The notes below the pieces were generated by a model, which was not told the DNA's origin, made no database searches, and saw only the letters and a list, made by a program, of their open reading frames with translations. From Akebia trifoliata (taxonomy: Eukaryota; Streptophyta; Magnoliopsida; Ranunculales; Lardizabalaceae), in NCBI GenBank assembly GCA_017979445.1, contig CM030705.1:11198679-11262678 (forward strand): a stretch of DNA of 64,000 bases. The letters are read 5' to 3'. How positions within the stretch are numbered: position 1 is the stretch's first letter; each line of letters begins with the position of its first letter. Of this stretch, positions 22,477-34,136 are shown one piece after another. A program made the position numbers and the translations under genes.

Positions 22477-23935
22477 AGGAATTACTTAAAGGACTCTAGT
22501 GGAGGAATCTTTTTTGTAATTAGTCCCCGAGTTTTAGACGGTTGCTTGATAGTTCATTTAGTAAACTTTTTTATTTTTTAATGATCTCTCAACCTCATCT
22601 CAGGTTATAATGTTTTTTGAAATATCCAAATTACCCATTTTTCATCTTCTTTACATACTTAAATTTTCCAACAATGATTCCAATCATTTCCGACGATTTT
22701 TTATCATGAATGACGAATGAAAATGATATATTTCTAATTGTGAACGTTTAGATGTATTTTTCGATTTATTTAGACGATTTATAACAAACAATAAATAATG
22801 AAGCTGAGATTCAAAAAAATTTGTACAGTATCTAGCTTATCACTTTCTATTGTCGAACTCAACACTTTATATTTATTGTCGAGCTCCTCAATGTTTATTT
22901 ATTGTCGAGTTCACCGGTTTTATTTATTGTCAAACTCATCAATTTTTATGTATTGTCAAATTCACCAGTTTTATTTATTATCGAGCTCTCGACTTTTTAT
23001 TGTTGAGTTCCATTTTTTTTTTTTTTAATGTCAAACTCGACGATAACAATATTGAATTGAAAATAAAAAGTGGTAAGCTTGACGTTGGTAAAACCCACTC
23101 ATTTTTCATTTTTTGAATTTCTCCAACTAAAATACATGGAAAGATCAACTAAAGACTTGGCATAACAACTTGTGTAAATGATCTCAGGCCAAAAGAGTCA
23201 TCCTTGATCAATTTTCACCCAAAAACAAAGTAAAAAATTTGAAAAAAAAACCCTAACTTTTTACATACATTGTTAGAGAACTAGATGCAACATGTTATAA
23301 TAGATGAGAATAATATACCATAACAATGTATCTCATCTCAAAAGGAAGGTAATGTTAGAGAATAATATATGTAGCAATATCAATTAGGATATTCTACATT
23401 AGGAAATATTAATAAATTAGAATATTTACATTAGACTAGTTTCCTTATCTTTGTTGATGTAATCCCTATTAATATCCTATCAGGATTCATGTAATATTAA
23501 TCCAAGAATACTCAGCAAAATCAGATTTCTTTTCACAACAACTTGTGTAAATTGATTTCAAACCAAAAGAACCATCCTTAATCAATTTTCATCCAAAAAC
23601 AAAGGAAAATTTTTTTGACTTTTTACATAATGCTTGAACATGACTTCTTCTTCCTTCTCAAATCCTTTCCATCATAATGGAGTTTCCAAATCTCGACTAG
23701 GATGCTAAAAATTCAATTTTTTTAAATGAAAATGGTGAATTAGAATGGTTAGGATAGTTTCCAACATTTTAATCATAAGAGGTGTTTAAAGTGGGGTTCA
23801 TAGATTGATTGGAAATAAAATATAAAAATATAAAAATATAAAAAAATTTACTAAATGAACTGTCAAGAGAAGCTCTAAAACTTGGGGACTAATTAGAAAG
23901 AAATCCCTCTATCAGTGTCCTTTAAGTAATTTTCC
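22477..23935. mobile_element. Foldback element with internal minisatellite, copy 1
   Basis: Inverted repeats of about 90 bp: AATTACTTAAAGGACTC at left and GTCCTTTAAGTAATTTTCC at right, each continuing with GTAATTAGTCCC / GGGGACTAATTAG. About 1.46 kb. Related copies at 40279-41695 and 54519-55088. No transposase frame seen; superfamily not assigned. Confidence 0.7.
22845..23010. repeat. TTTATTTATTGTCGAGCTC minisatellite
   Basis: Five to six imperfect tandem units of about 27-28 bp, each TTTATTTATTGTCRARYTC plus a short spacer. The same array is at 40655-40815 inside the sister element. Confidence 0.8.
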
Positions 23936-24250
23936 CTACAATAAAACACAATGGCAGTCTTTCCCCAATGTTTATCCCCCATAGAGAGCGATTCAGATTC
24001 AATCATGCAACCCTCAAGAAACAATTTCAATTTTATTTCCTTGCCTCTTCTACCTTTTTCCAATAATGTTCCTCCAACTTTATTCATTTTCTTCTCATTT
24101 TTCAGTAATACACATCCAACTTTATTGCATTTACCCTTCTACCCATTTTCCAATAATACCCTTAAAATTTTATTGTCTTTTCTCTTTTACCCCTTAATTC
24201 AAAAGAGTATGGCCATGCCATAATGTTGCACGCAAGCTCTAGTATATATG
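23936..24250. mobile_element. Possible non-autonomous Helitron-like repeat, copy 1
   Basis: Begins CTACAATAAAACACAATGG and ends near GCAAGCTCTAGTATA, with pyrimidine-rich CCAACTTTATT units between. Copies at about 39963-40278 and 41696-42060. The AAAACACAATGG start and CTAG-type end recall Helitrons, but the terminal hairpin is weak. Confidence 0.35.
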
Positions 24251-24825
24251 TATTAGAAGAGGAGGAGACTTAGTTCAATCTCGTGTATCTCTATTAAATT
24301 CACTTAACTCCCTACTATTAAGCTCGCATTTCACTATAATCTACGGATCCAAAATGAACCAAACCATAAAATGGATCAATTCTTACTGGAATAGGGGCAA
24401 ATTCAATAACTAAGATCTAGATTGTTTAATAAAGAGAGAACCAACACCAATAATCGATAACAACCAATATATAAATATCCATAGCATTTGAATGTCATAT
24501 TTTTGTCCAATTTCTATTTCTGTTACCCATTCCCGTTTATAAATCATTTAGACTACAAGAGCCATTTTGGAAAGAGATGGATTAAAAGCAGTTCAAGGAA
24601 AGCCTCTTCCCCTGAATGTAGCAATATTATAGTACAAAACTTATACAAATAAACCTACTATTCCAATGATTTTTCCCTCCATGAAACCTTATTGAGAATT
24701 CAGTATATGTTAATCATACCCTTTTGCATGGCCATTAATAATTCATTCACTTTTGCAAATGAGAGAGTATAAATAAGGAATGATCAAGAGATACTCACTG
24801 AAAGCGCTATCTTTATAGTCTTCAC

Positions 24826-25122
24826 ACACAAGATAGTATTTATGTGGTTCAGCAATTTGCCTACGTCCACGGAGTTGTAGGGATTTCACTATTATCAAGA
24901 AGAAAATAAAAGTGCGGTTACAGTCTCAAAAACAACAACCAAGACAAGGAATAATCAAAATCCTAATCACCAAAAGCGATTTCTATATACTGCGCACAGG
25001 ATTCACAACGGACTACAAAATGGGTCAAAAAAAATCTCTCATCAAAAAATCACACAACATTATTTGGGTCGGGTCGGGTCGTCAACCAGATCAAATAAAA
25101 CTAGGCTCCACAAAGTCCAACA
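24826..25122. mobile_element. LTR-like insertion in the DnaJ copy
   Basis: Absent from the parental DnaJ region. It lies between GTCTTCAC and AATCACCCCTCAAG, where the parent has about 85 bp of coding sequence, so that part was lost. Contains TGTGGTTCAGCAATTTGCC and GGGATTTCACTATTATC, phrases common in copia LTRs, and ends AAGTCCAACA. Left end not clear. Confidence 0.5.
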
Positions 25123-25422
25123 CTAATCACCCCTCAAGTTGCTTTTATTCAGTAGAGGCACACCTTTCTTTGCCATCACAAGCATCGTGTCGGGCTGAGT
25201 CCCAGCTGAGATCTTCAAATCAACCATGCCATCCACTGTTGGAACCTTCATTGTTGCCCCTAAGATTGCATCAATGTAAGACACGTTATAAGTGTAGAGT
25301 ATGTTGGTGTCATTACATTTGAGCACGGGATCTGGGATAACTTCAATAATAACAAAAAAGTCTCCCGGCCCCCAACCTCTCCTTCCAGCATTACCTTCTG
25401 ATCAAACCCTCAAACGGCTACC
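25123..25422 (-). pseudogene. Truncated DnaJ (DJA6-like) exon copy
   Basis: Matches the last exon of the 42.6-kb DnaJ gene from GSRLRV to NKSNLRGD (C-terminal substrate-binding domain). A CGA codon has become TGA in GSRLRV*SEGNAG, several conserved residues differ (VLKCNDTN for VLKRDDTN), and the 3' end is lost to an LTR-like insertion. The J domain and zinc fingers are not present. Not functional. Confidence 0.88.
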
Positions 25423-25428
25423 TGGTCT

Positions 25429-25768
25429 CCTGGAGTGACTACGTTATTCACTGTGCTAACATGGAGGTGTGCACAGAATCATAGATGCCTTCCTAAAGAT
25501 ACAAGTAAGAAGCATACATGGTATTAGAGTAGCAGCTTATTAGGATGTGTCGAGATTCAATAAATCATATTTGTTTTGTACTTATGGTAGTTATGTGGTT
25601 ATGTTAATCAAATTAATGTATGTAACCAACCATTGATTATTTAACAGAATAATGCTCACCAGAGATCAATCGATCCGGGATTTCAATTTATCAAGCCTTC
25701 TCACATGGTTCTGTGGACACTTCCACATCAGTGCATTGTGAAACAGTCCTTAACACAGTCACTCCAGC
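25429..25768. mobile_element. Foldback repeat with about 60-bp inverted ends
   Basis: Left arm CTGGAGTGACT..CACTGTGCT..GTGCACAGAATCAT; right arm is its complement ending CAGTCACTCCAGC. Single arms of the family appear near 800, 8540, 15380, 27590 and 55330. No clean target duplication, so the superfamily is open. It abuts the broken end of the DnaJ copy. Confidence 0.6.
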
Positions 25769-26124
25769 ACGACTCGTTTTTTTGTTTTTTTGTTCTTTTT
25801 ATCAGCAAGCTGGGGTATTAAGGGCCTCACCCATTTTATTAAAGACACTGGATCAAGTGTAGTTACAGGTTACATCATCTAAAAAAATTGCTTTAGCTCT
25901 TGAGGAACAAACTCCTCTTCGGTAATGATTGAAATAACTCTATGAAAAGATCCTCTTCCGTAATTTTTCCATTACTATTGAAAAGAAAAAAAAAACCGAT
26001 CCTCCAAACTACCACCAACATAAAAGTAAACATATAATATTAGAGGTGCAGGATAAAAATACAAATAATAGTCGACGTGAGATCTACTCCTTTATTAATT
26101 ATAATTTAGAATAAGCCATTTGAT
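25769..26124. other. Downstream flank of UGT gene 3
   Basis: Includes the 3' UTR region of the minus-strand UGT gene. No separate gene seen. Confidence 0.4.
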
Positions 26125-29100
26125 CTAATCAATATGTTTGGTGATCAGGATTTTGCTGACCATCTTCTCCAAATTCACATAAGAAGACCCACCAGGTGCA
26201 ATTGCATCTTCAGCTCTCTTCTTCCACTCCATTGCCTTCTTCTTCATCTCCTTACCCTTCATTCCCTCCATCAACTCTTTCACAAGGCTCTCCACTTCAT
26301 CTCTCTTAACATCGTTATCTATCTCCATACCGATACCCCAATGAATACAAGCGTATCGACAGTTCGTCTGTTGTTCAGCAAAAACTGGCCAACAGATCAT
26401 TGGCACCCCACCACACACGCTTTCAAGTGTTGAATTCCACCCACTATGAGTTAAGAACCCACCAATGGAATGGTGATTAAGTACTTGTTCTTGTGGGCAC
26501 CAACTCACTAACATACCTCGATCTTTAGTCTCCATTACGAACTCAGCCGATAGAATCGCTGAGTCGCCTACAACTAGATCAGGCCGAATAACCCACAAGA
26601 AAGTATGGTTGCTATTAGCTAGTCCCCAAGAGAATTCAATCAACTGGTGAGGTGTCATGACAGCGATGCTACCGAAATTCACGTAAACAACCGAGTTGGG
26701 TTCCCTTGAATCGAGCCATTGGAGACAGTCCGATTCTTCTTTCCATAGATTTGATCCAATTGAGTTCAACCCATTTTCTAAAATTTGGGTGTTGAGCAAG
26801 TGAAGAGGACCAATGGTGTAAATAGGAGGCAATGGACACTGAGACTTTATTGCATCCAAAACCTCGCTTTCAAAGGCATCAAAAGTGTTGAAGACGATAG
26901 CTGAAGCTTTATAAGCTCTCTCTATTTCTACCTCTGCATAGGCAAGCATGATGTCATTTTGATCTGTAGTTCTTAAGAAACTAGGGAGATCCCTCAAACG
27001 GATATCTTTCATTCCTGGAATCCAGTCTATTGGAGTCTCTAAATACCCATTTGTAAGATAACTCTCATCTGTATAGACACGGCAAAAAATGTAGAATTAA
27101 CGATGAATATAAATAAGACATAATAAATAAAGCATAAGACATAATAAATAAAGCTCAAGATTTCCAATCAAAAATATAAATAAGTAAAGAACCATGATAA
27201 GATGAAGCTCTCCTTTGAAAAACGCCCCAACATCCCATCACAGAACTGTAGAACATTTGCCTTGGGATACACAAGAAAAATATTTATGATTCTGCATATC
27301 CCAAGGCAAATAATCTACAATTCTGTAATGGGGGCATAGGGGGCATTTGTCAGAAGGGGCTGTCATATTATCACGACACATTAATAAAGCACCAGATTTA
27401 CGTGATTCGATCAGTTAGGCCTACCATGTCCACTGACAAAAAGTTTCTCTATTTGTGAAATGATTATAATCATGATTTAATTATAGGTTTTCCAATTCGA
27501 AATCAACTCCACCTTTTCAAAATTGCCCTGAGGTGGCAGTGTGTACAAGGCCATTGATTTTTCCTTCAAATCTCAAGGAAAAGTATGTATGATTCTATAC
27601 ACACTGTCATGTCAGTGCAGTGTTGAACACAAAGTCCAAACAATTCACTCTTGCATTTTCCTTTTCTTTCGATATTTGCCTTGTACGGTAGATAATTGAG
27701 AAGTTGGGTAAAAAATATTAAGTGTTAGACTTAATCTTAACTCTTGGTAAGATTTTATTGTGCCACATGGATTACCACATTGACAATCCAACAACAGATC
27801 CCTTTGAATTCATGGAAAAGAAAAATGTTAAACTGACTTTGTATAACACTGCATTGAAGTGATGGTTTTTACTCATGCCTCAAAGAAAAATCTATGAATG
27901 TGTTCACACTGCCACATCAGCGTAGTACTGCTAAGTGCAGTGTTATAGGAAGTTAGTTTAGCTCAGTTCCATGGAAAAAAAAAATTGGGCTAAGAGATTT
28001 TGAAAGTGGGCGCCAATGAACTCCCAAATGTCTCAACGGTGAAAAATATTTTTTTCTGAATTTTTATTTTCAAAGTTCTTAGAATTTTTTCCACTAATCC
28101 CTGTGGCATCAAATCAGGGCGGATCCTCTATAGTAGATTTTTCTTACACTTCCCTACGGTGATTTTTTTACAGTCTTGAATTGATTACTTTTAAACTCAA
28201 TAACACAAACGTCCTCTAATTTATCGAGCATAGATTAGATTTTTTTTAAAAATCGACAAAAGAATTTTTTTTAAAGCATGATCATTAATGGTTTTGAAAT
28301 GAAAAGTTCTTAAACTCTTAAATTTAAAGAGCGCAGATTTAGTCTTTTATTGATGTGGCGGTATCTCAACTGCTCAAAAGTAACTTCGAAAAAACCTACT
28401 ACAGAGGATTTGCTCCATGGGTGGCCAGGATTTCACCTACATCACAATGTGAAAAAAGCCCAAATTGGGCCATCAAATTTCATAAAATTCAACGGACCTA
28501 GAGATCGAATTGAAGTCAAATTTTTCATTGTCAAATTTTTTTTCAGCAAGTCGAAACTGTCAAATTAATGAAGGATGACAGAAATTCGATAGTTCTAAGC
28601 CGTCAAATTTGAGAACATCAAGAATTCTGACGGTCCTAGACCGTCAAAATTCAATTTCTAAAATTCGTGAGCCTCGGCCCATCAATTTTTTATGTCGAAT
28701 TTTCCCGTTTTCACGCAATGCATGGGGGAAAATTAAGAGTGGAAAATACTATAAGGGGCAAAGAAGAGTAAAAAAGTAAAATTTTGTATTTGGGAAATAG
28801 TGACGGATTTTTTTATCCGTCTTTTTTTTCTATTGCAATAACTCATGGTTTTTTATGGACTTCCTGTGTGGGGGGGGGGGGGGGTGGAGCCCGCTGTGAA
28901 TCCATCTTTATGCCCCCAAGGAGTGGGGTAGCATTTTGAACGGTTTTCCCAACGTTTTTTTGGGTAGGGGTTCATCACCCAAACTCCCACTTTTCGGCAT
29001 TAAAAAGTGGCTAGTTGTCCGGACCTTTTTTAGAATAATTTACCAAAACGGTAGAGTTTTCGAAATTATTTACCAAAACGGTACACTATAGCAAATAATT

Positions 29101-30142
29101 CCGAAAATGGTAAATTTACCATTTTTGGAATTAATTTTTTTTATCAAAACGGTAAAAATAGCCAAATGTATTTTTTTTATACTGAAAATACCCTTTTTTT
29201 GTTTTACATATGTATTTACAATTTTAACCTTAAAAAAATGAAAATCCAACTCAAAAGATTCACTCTCTTTCGGTAATCCAACAATCATATGTATTTACAA
29301 TTTTTTTTACCGAAATCAACTTTATTTTCGTAATTTCAGTCAAAAAATAAAAAAGGGTATTTTTGGTAAAAAAAAATACATTTTACTGTTTTTACCATTT
29401 TGGTAAAAACAATTAATTCCGAAAACGGTAAATTTACCGTTTTCGGAATTATTTGCTATAATGTACCGTTTTGGTAAATATTCGAAATGTTGTGCATGTT
29501 TTGGTAAATCTTCCCCTTTTTTACCTAACAGATTACGAGGCATAAGGATGAGAAAAATAAATAAAATGAGTAAGAGAGATATAATTGATTGATATTCACC
29601 TTTGAGTGGTGTAAGGCCTCTTTGGATGAGATGTGGGTAGTGTAAATAGCCAGTGAAGCCACAAAAGCTAGTAGTCCAGAATAAGACTTCTGGTATACCC
29701 AGCTCTTCGGCAACTTGAAGAGTGAAGGTCATGATCCCATCAGAGATTATGCAAGAAACAGGAGGCACGTTGGAAGAAGAAGAAGTAGAAGTAGTAGTAG
29801 TGTTGTTGAGTTTGGCGATGAGGTTACGAAAGGGTACTAAGCAGTTCTTTGAAGTAGAGTCACAAAGGGCTATTATGTCTTGGGTGGCGTCGGCATCGGA
29901 TGGTGGAAGACCATCTGGGATGGTTTCGAATTGAAAATCAGGTAAGCCCTTAAGAGAATCTGGACCTCTAGATTTGAGTAAGCGTTTATGGTTGAATTCA
30001 GTGTTTACAAAGGTGATGTGAAAGCCTTTGTGGTGAAGAAGCTTTGCTAACTTGAGCATGGGGTTTATGTGACCCTGTGCTGGGTAGGGTATGCAAACTG
30101 CATGAAACTTCTTTTCAGATCCATCAGTAGTTGTTACAGAAC

Positions 30143-30146
<4 letters not shown>
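26125..30146 (-). CDS. UGT85A-family UDP-glycosyltransferase (gene 3), intron enlarged by transposons
   Basis: Exon 1 (29600-30146) and exon 2 (26125-27068) join across a 2,531-bp intron (GTGAAT...ATACAG) to give 496 residues. The junction again makes [13 protein letters not shown], and exon 2 has the same length (944 bp) as in gene 2. Catalytic His26 in YPAQGH, probable Asp136 in ISDG, PSPG box at about 372-415 with HSGWNS and WPVFAEQQ. Relative to gene 2 there are four extra N-terminal residues and a longer Thr/Ser run ([10 protein letters not shown]). No stop or frameshift is seen, so it is probably functional if the long intron is removed. The intron holds at least three DNA elements with readable target duplications. 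Same strand as gene 2, about 7 kb upstream of it, consistent with tandem duplication. Acceptor substrate unknown. Confidence 0.9.
27189..27379. mobile_element. Mutator-like foldback, second subfamily, in UGT gene 3 intron
   Basis: Ends GAACCATGATAAGATG and CATATTATCACGACAC match the GAGTCGTGATAAT terminus of the 19-20 kb elements, but the interior differs (GCCTTGGGATACACAAG palindrome, GGGGGCAT motifs). Flanks ATAAGTAAA and ATTAATAAA agree at 7 of 9. Sister copy at 34137-34321. Confidence 0.7.
27830..27962. repeat. Short foldback repeat in UGT gene 3 intron
   Basis: Ends AAACTGACTTTGTATAACAC and GTGTTATAGGAAGTTAGTTT are inverted repeats over about 24 bp. No clean target duplication. Confidence 0.5.
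28443..28720 (+). mobile_element. CACTA-type MITE, copy 3, in UGT gene 3 intron
   Basis: 278 bp, ends CACAATGTGAAAA and TTTTCACGCAATG, exact 3-bp duplication CAT (28440-28442, 28721-28723). Same family and interior as the 8224 copy. Confidence 0.85.
29033..29514. mobile_element. Mutator-like foldback, third family, in UGT gene 3 intron
   Basis: 482 bp. Arms of about 110 bp in inverted orientation, rich in TTTACCAAAACGGTA and AATTCCGAAAACGG motifs. Exact 9-bp target duplication CCTTTTTTA (29024-29032, 29515-29523). It lies about 80 bases inside the intron from the 5' splice site. Confidence 0.85.

Positions 30147-30191
<45 letters not shown>
30147..30191. repeat. (CT)n microsatellite in the 5' leader of UGT gene 3
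   Basis: About 45 bases of CT on the plus strand, i.e. (AG)n directly before the ATG on the mRNA strand. Gene 2 has a shorter version. Confidence 0.9.
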
Positions 30192-30193
<2 letters not shown>

Positions 30194-30268
30194 TACCAAC
30201 TTTGACTTAAGAGGAAAAATAAACTTAAATGATGGATTAGTTCTATATAAAAGGAGGAGAGGACTTTG

Positions 30269-30278
30269 GTTTAAATAG
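30269..30278 (-). promoter_or_regulatory. TATA-like box of UGT gene 3
   Basis: Minus-strand CTATTTAAAC, about 123 bases upstream of the ATG and aligned with the gene 2 box. A second candidate, TTTTATATAG, lies closer to the ATG at 30242-30251. Confidence 0.5.
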
Positions 30279-30498
30279 GGAAGAAGAATAACAGAATTGG
30301 AGAAGATTCTTCAAAGGATCTATTGTCATTGGACACTTTCATATCCAACGGCAGTGACGTACTACTGCATGAGAAGATCCAAAGTTAAAAATGAAATTAA
30401 GAAATGCATTTCCAGCCTGCCTCAAAATAAAAAGGACCTTTTGTGTCAACCCCCCACCCCATTAGTTAGATGTCTCTCGTGTCTTTAAGCTGATTAAA

Positions 30499-30697
30499 GA
30501 ATTGTGATAATGGGACCATCCCACATGAAACACTCAAACGACTCTCCTTACGTGACAAGTTTGGAGTTGTAGATTTGTACCCCTTGGGATACAAGACTGC
30601 ACTTCCCCATAAAAAAATATGTATCCCGAGGGAACCGTGTATCCTGGGACATAGAGATCTATCGTTCTCATGTGGGGTAGTCAGATTATCACGACTC
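30499..30697. mobile_element. Mutator-like foldback element upstream of UGT gene 3
   Basis: About 199 bp, same family as E1/E2: ends GAATTGTGATAAT and GATTATCACGACTC, interior GTATCCCGAGGGAACCGTGT. Flanks CTGATTAAA (30490-30498) and CTGGTTAAA (30698-30706) agree at 8 of 9. It sits about 350 bp upstream of the gene 3 ATG. Confidence 0.8.
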
Positions 30698-30706
30698 CTG
30701 GTTAAA

Positions 30707-33700
30707 TTATGTTACAATTTAATTTTTGTGGTTGGCATTTTGAAGATCGATCAACACCACTCATGAGCCTGGACCTTTAAACCCATTACACATAACAATT
30801 ATGCACATTGGGATGCTCTTCAGTGCACGTGGATCAATGAGAATATATGGTCATGGTACAATCTCCAAAATTGCACGCTCAATGTTCTCTTATAAAATAA
30901 TTAGTAGTAACTCGTCATCATCAATCATCAACGCAACAGACGGCATATTCATTATTGGTAGCATGTGTGATCATCATGTGCAAGAGGTGAAGATGATAAT
31001 TTTGGAAAGAAAAATCATATCATTTTTGCATTAGTCCATAAAGAAGATCAAGGTCATGGGACATGTCATTAGTTTGTAAATATTCACAAAAGCATAGGGC
31101 CAACCATCTTCATTCCTCTTAATCATAGTTTTAAGACTCGTTTAATAGACTTAAAATTGACTTGATTTAATTGAACTTTGAGGTGACTCAATCATAAAAT
31201 TCATTGAAATCAAATTTGTAGTTTTCTTTGGCGTTAGCCTCCTAATAAGATGGGGTGGGGCCATTTATAGCTCCAGCTTACCGAAGAAAAAAAATCTCAA
31301 TTTCCAAAACCCTTTACTTTTCCCAAAATTCCATAGAACTAAATAAAAATATTCCTCAATTTTTCTCCCAAAAATCCATCATTTACAATCTCTTTAGTAT
31401 ATTCAACTTTATGATTAATTCATAGACTTCAACCTCTTGAAGAAAACCATTGTTTTTTCTAAACTTATCACTTTGGCCCAGTTTGACCCACATGACCCAC
31501 ACATGTGCGAGTGTTGAGTTTATTGGACAGTCATTGCCTTGTCTCTCTCCCTAGTAACTCCTGGGCCTCTCCACTCATTGCCAATTGATTTTGAGTTGGC
31601 CCCTAAACTTATCACTTTGACTCATCTGAGTTATTTTACAAATTTTCAACTTGACTCGAATCATTGATCAATGGAGTCAAGTTTTCCAATTTTAAATCTA
31701 AACTTTGAACATACCGAGAAGATATTTTAAATCTAAATTTTGAAGGTGAACCCCAAAGCATGTTTGAGACTTTTTAAATCTTATTTTTTTTTGGCAAAAA
31801 CCACTTCAACGGTCAACCATACTCCTGCACTGCTGAGATGGGAGGCTCTCATTCAGACCAACGAAAGAGACGGTAGATTGTCTTTGGGATTCCCATGCAA
31901 TAAATCCCTAGAAAAATACAGATTCATCCTTCAAAGACCAGTTCTGATCTCTTGGAGATTTGTATGTTTTTTCCCTCTCATCTAAAGCTTTACGACCTGT
32001 TCGAGGCAAGAAAAGTCTAAGAAGTAAAATGGGACAAATTTGACCGAAAAGTTGAATATCATTCTTCAATTTTTAAAATAATGCCTTAATTTTAAAAAAA
32101 AAAAATTGAAACTAACATCTAGATTAATATTATACTTGAGTGGATCAAACGAAAGCTGTGACATCATTAGCGTAAATTTTAAATATTAATTGAGTGCATC
32201 ACAAATTGCGTTAATATTATAATTAAACAATCCAAATGTTGACCACATTTGCAATAATTTAATCAAATTAGAGTGTAAACCACATGGATTTTCCCAACCA
32301 AGATATTCTAGATTAAGATACCTTAATCAAGCCATTTATCTTAGGTCCTGTAACAATGTACCATGCATTTGGTTTACTTTAATTTCGGCTGATAGCCCAA
32401 TTAAAAAATCTACTCCATTTTTTTAACAAAAGAATTGAGCAGACTTATATTGAATAATTATTCTTGGTAAAATCAATAACAATGTCTCGATTGATGATCA
32501 ACATGATTCAAAATTGAATAATCAATAACAAAAAACAAGAACAATATATGAGTGATAATTAACGTCACTCTCTATTATATTGATTGAGATATTGAATATC
32601 TGACCCAATTAGATAACCAAGAAATGTAAAAAAATAAAATAAAATGAAGAAAAAAGGGCAAAGAGAAGGCTGAAAGAAACATCTAAAGAGAATATTGAAA
32701 CAGTTCTAAAAATAAAATTAAAAAAATCAGAGTTTTAAAAAAAAAAAAAAAATCTCTATATCCATGTATCATCTGTTCATATATGGTCCTTTAATTTGAT
32801 CCACAGAAGAAAAAAAATTAAAAGAAAAAAAACAAAAATTATAAAGAATTGGATCAACAATCTAAATGTAACCAACCTTCAGTTTCTTCCCCAATTCCTC
32901 TTTCATTCTAATAAGTAATAATTATCTCTGGCTACGAATTGTGTTCGGATCAAATCGGGTATGAACTAGGACCTATTTGATAAGGATCAGATCAGACCCT
33001 TTTCGGTTCAGCCTATTGTGGACCGGTTTCAATAGTACTACTAGGCCCATTTAGTAATTTTGTCATGTTAGGCCTAATTCATATTTAGGGTCACGCTTAG
33101 GCTTGGGATCCCCCCCCCCCCCCCCCCCCCGGGGGATAACTTAAAATTTTATTAATAACATATTATGGTCATATTTATAATATATTTTTGGGTTGGGATG
33201 ATATTTATGAGAAAGATTTTTACAAGAAATCTTTGAAATCCTAATGCTTTTGAATCAAATGGAATGGAGAAACAAGATTCGTTAAGCAAACCCCAAATCT
33301 TGAGATAAGGCTTTTCATAGGCCATTCATGTAGCTTCTTTTTATATAATAAAGCTAATGAAAGACTTAATAACAATGGTTAACTAAGTAAAATTATGAGG
33401 AAGTTTAGAAGAATTATTACAAAGCTCATGGTTTGTAATTGAAAATTCATTGCTGGAGTCCCAAGATGATTCGGGTGAGTTATCACAATCTTGAAGGTTA
33501 CTGGGCCAGATAGTCAATGTGAATAACCCATCATATTGACTCGCCTGAGATTCGAGGTGACTCATCTCATTTTTCTGAAAATATTGGTGAGTCAACTGGG
33601 TTATGTATTTTTAACATAAAATAATTGTTGTTTAATAATTTAGATATTTATTATCTAAAATAGGATTCTTTTTTATCTACTAATCCACCTTGTTGATATA

Positions 33701-34136
33701 AATTTAAACCGATTTATAAACAATTTGATTCATCCTAGACGAAACGAGATGTCCACTATTTAAACCATGTATGGAACCCACCTTTGACGATGGCAAGAAG
33801 CTAAATCCAATGTATCAGTGGGACTTTTAAGCTTACATATCATCTCAAACACTCTTCTCTCACTTCAGTGTCATTTGTAAAATAGTACAAGACTCAATCA
33901 TATAAATATGTTCTCATTCATGGATGGATCTACATAGAATCGTAGATGATTGCATGGAGAGATTTACTTCAAGAGCAGGGATGGAGAACAATCATTCAAG
34001 GTATATTATGAGGGTGCAAGCTTGCAAAGTAGGTTAAAGTCCTTGAGTGTTTATATCATGACTTGGTTTCAAAACCCACATTCACCTATTAATTACAAAT
34101 CACCAACCCACTTACGCAATAAATAATTATATATAT
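30707..34136. other. Long gene-poor stretch
   Basis: No gene recognised in 3.4 kb. Notable items: a GAGTCAA-type dispersed repeat (31130-31220, 31610-31690, 33400-33600), AT-rich tracts, and a run of 21 C followed by 5 G at 33110-33135. Confidence 0.4.

Larger units (their letters stand above)
22477..25422. repeat. Segmental copy of 40.28-43.0 kb
   Basis: Matches 40279 to about 43000 in the same orientation through four blocks in order: a foldback element, an AT-rich 300-bp repeat, DnaJ 3'-flanking DNA, and the 3' part of the last DnaJ exon. The left border is the outer end of the foldback; homology upstream is absent. The right border lies inside the DnaJ exon at GGCTACC, next to another repeat. 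This copy is the derived one: it has a retroelement insertion and a stop in the coding part. Confidence 0.8.

Noticed and set aside
22845..23010. Regular TTTATTTATTGTCGAGCTC units resembling a CRISPR array
   Set aside because: Units are adjacent with 8-10 bp joins, not repeats with 25-40 bp unique spacers, and this is plant nuclear DNA. It is a minisatellite in a transposon.
29340..29599. C-terminal extension of UGT gene 3 exon 1 read through the donor site
   Set aside because: The frame after PLKG has low-complexity hydrophobic sequence and overlaps a foldback element. Splicing at 29599 restores the family sequence.
30801..31034. A 77-residue plus-strand gene
   Set aside because: Low complexity, no recognisable motif, no supporting structure.
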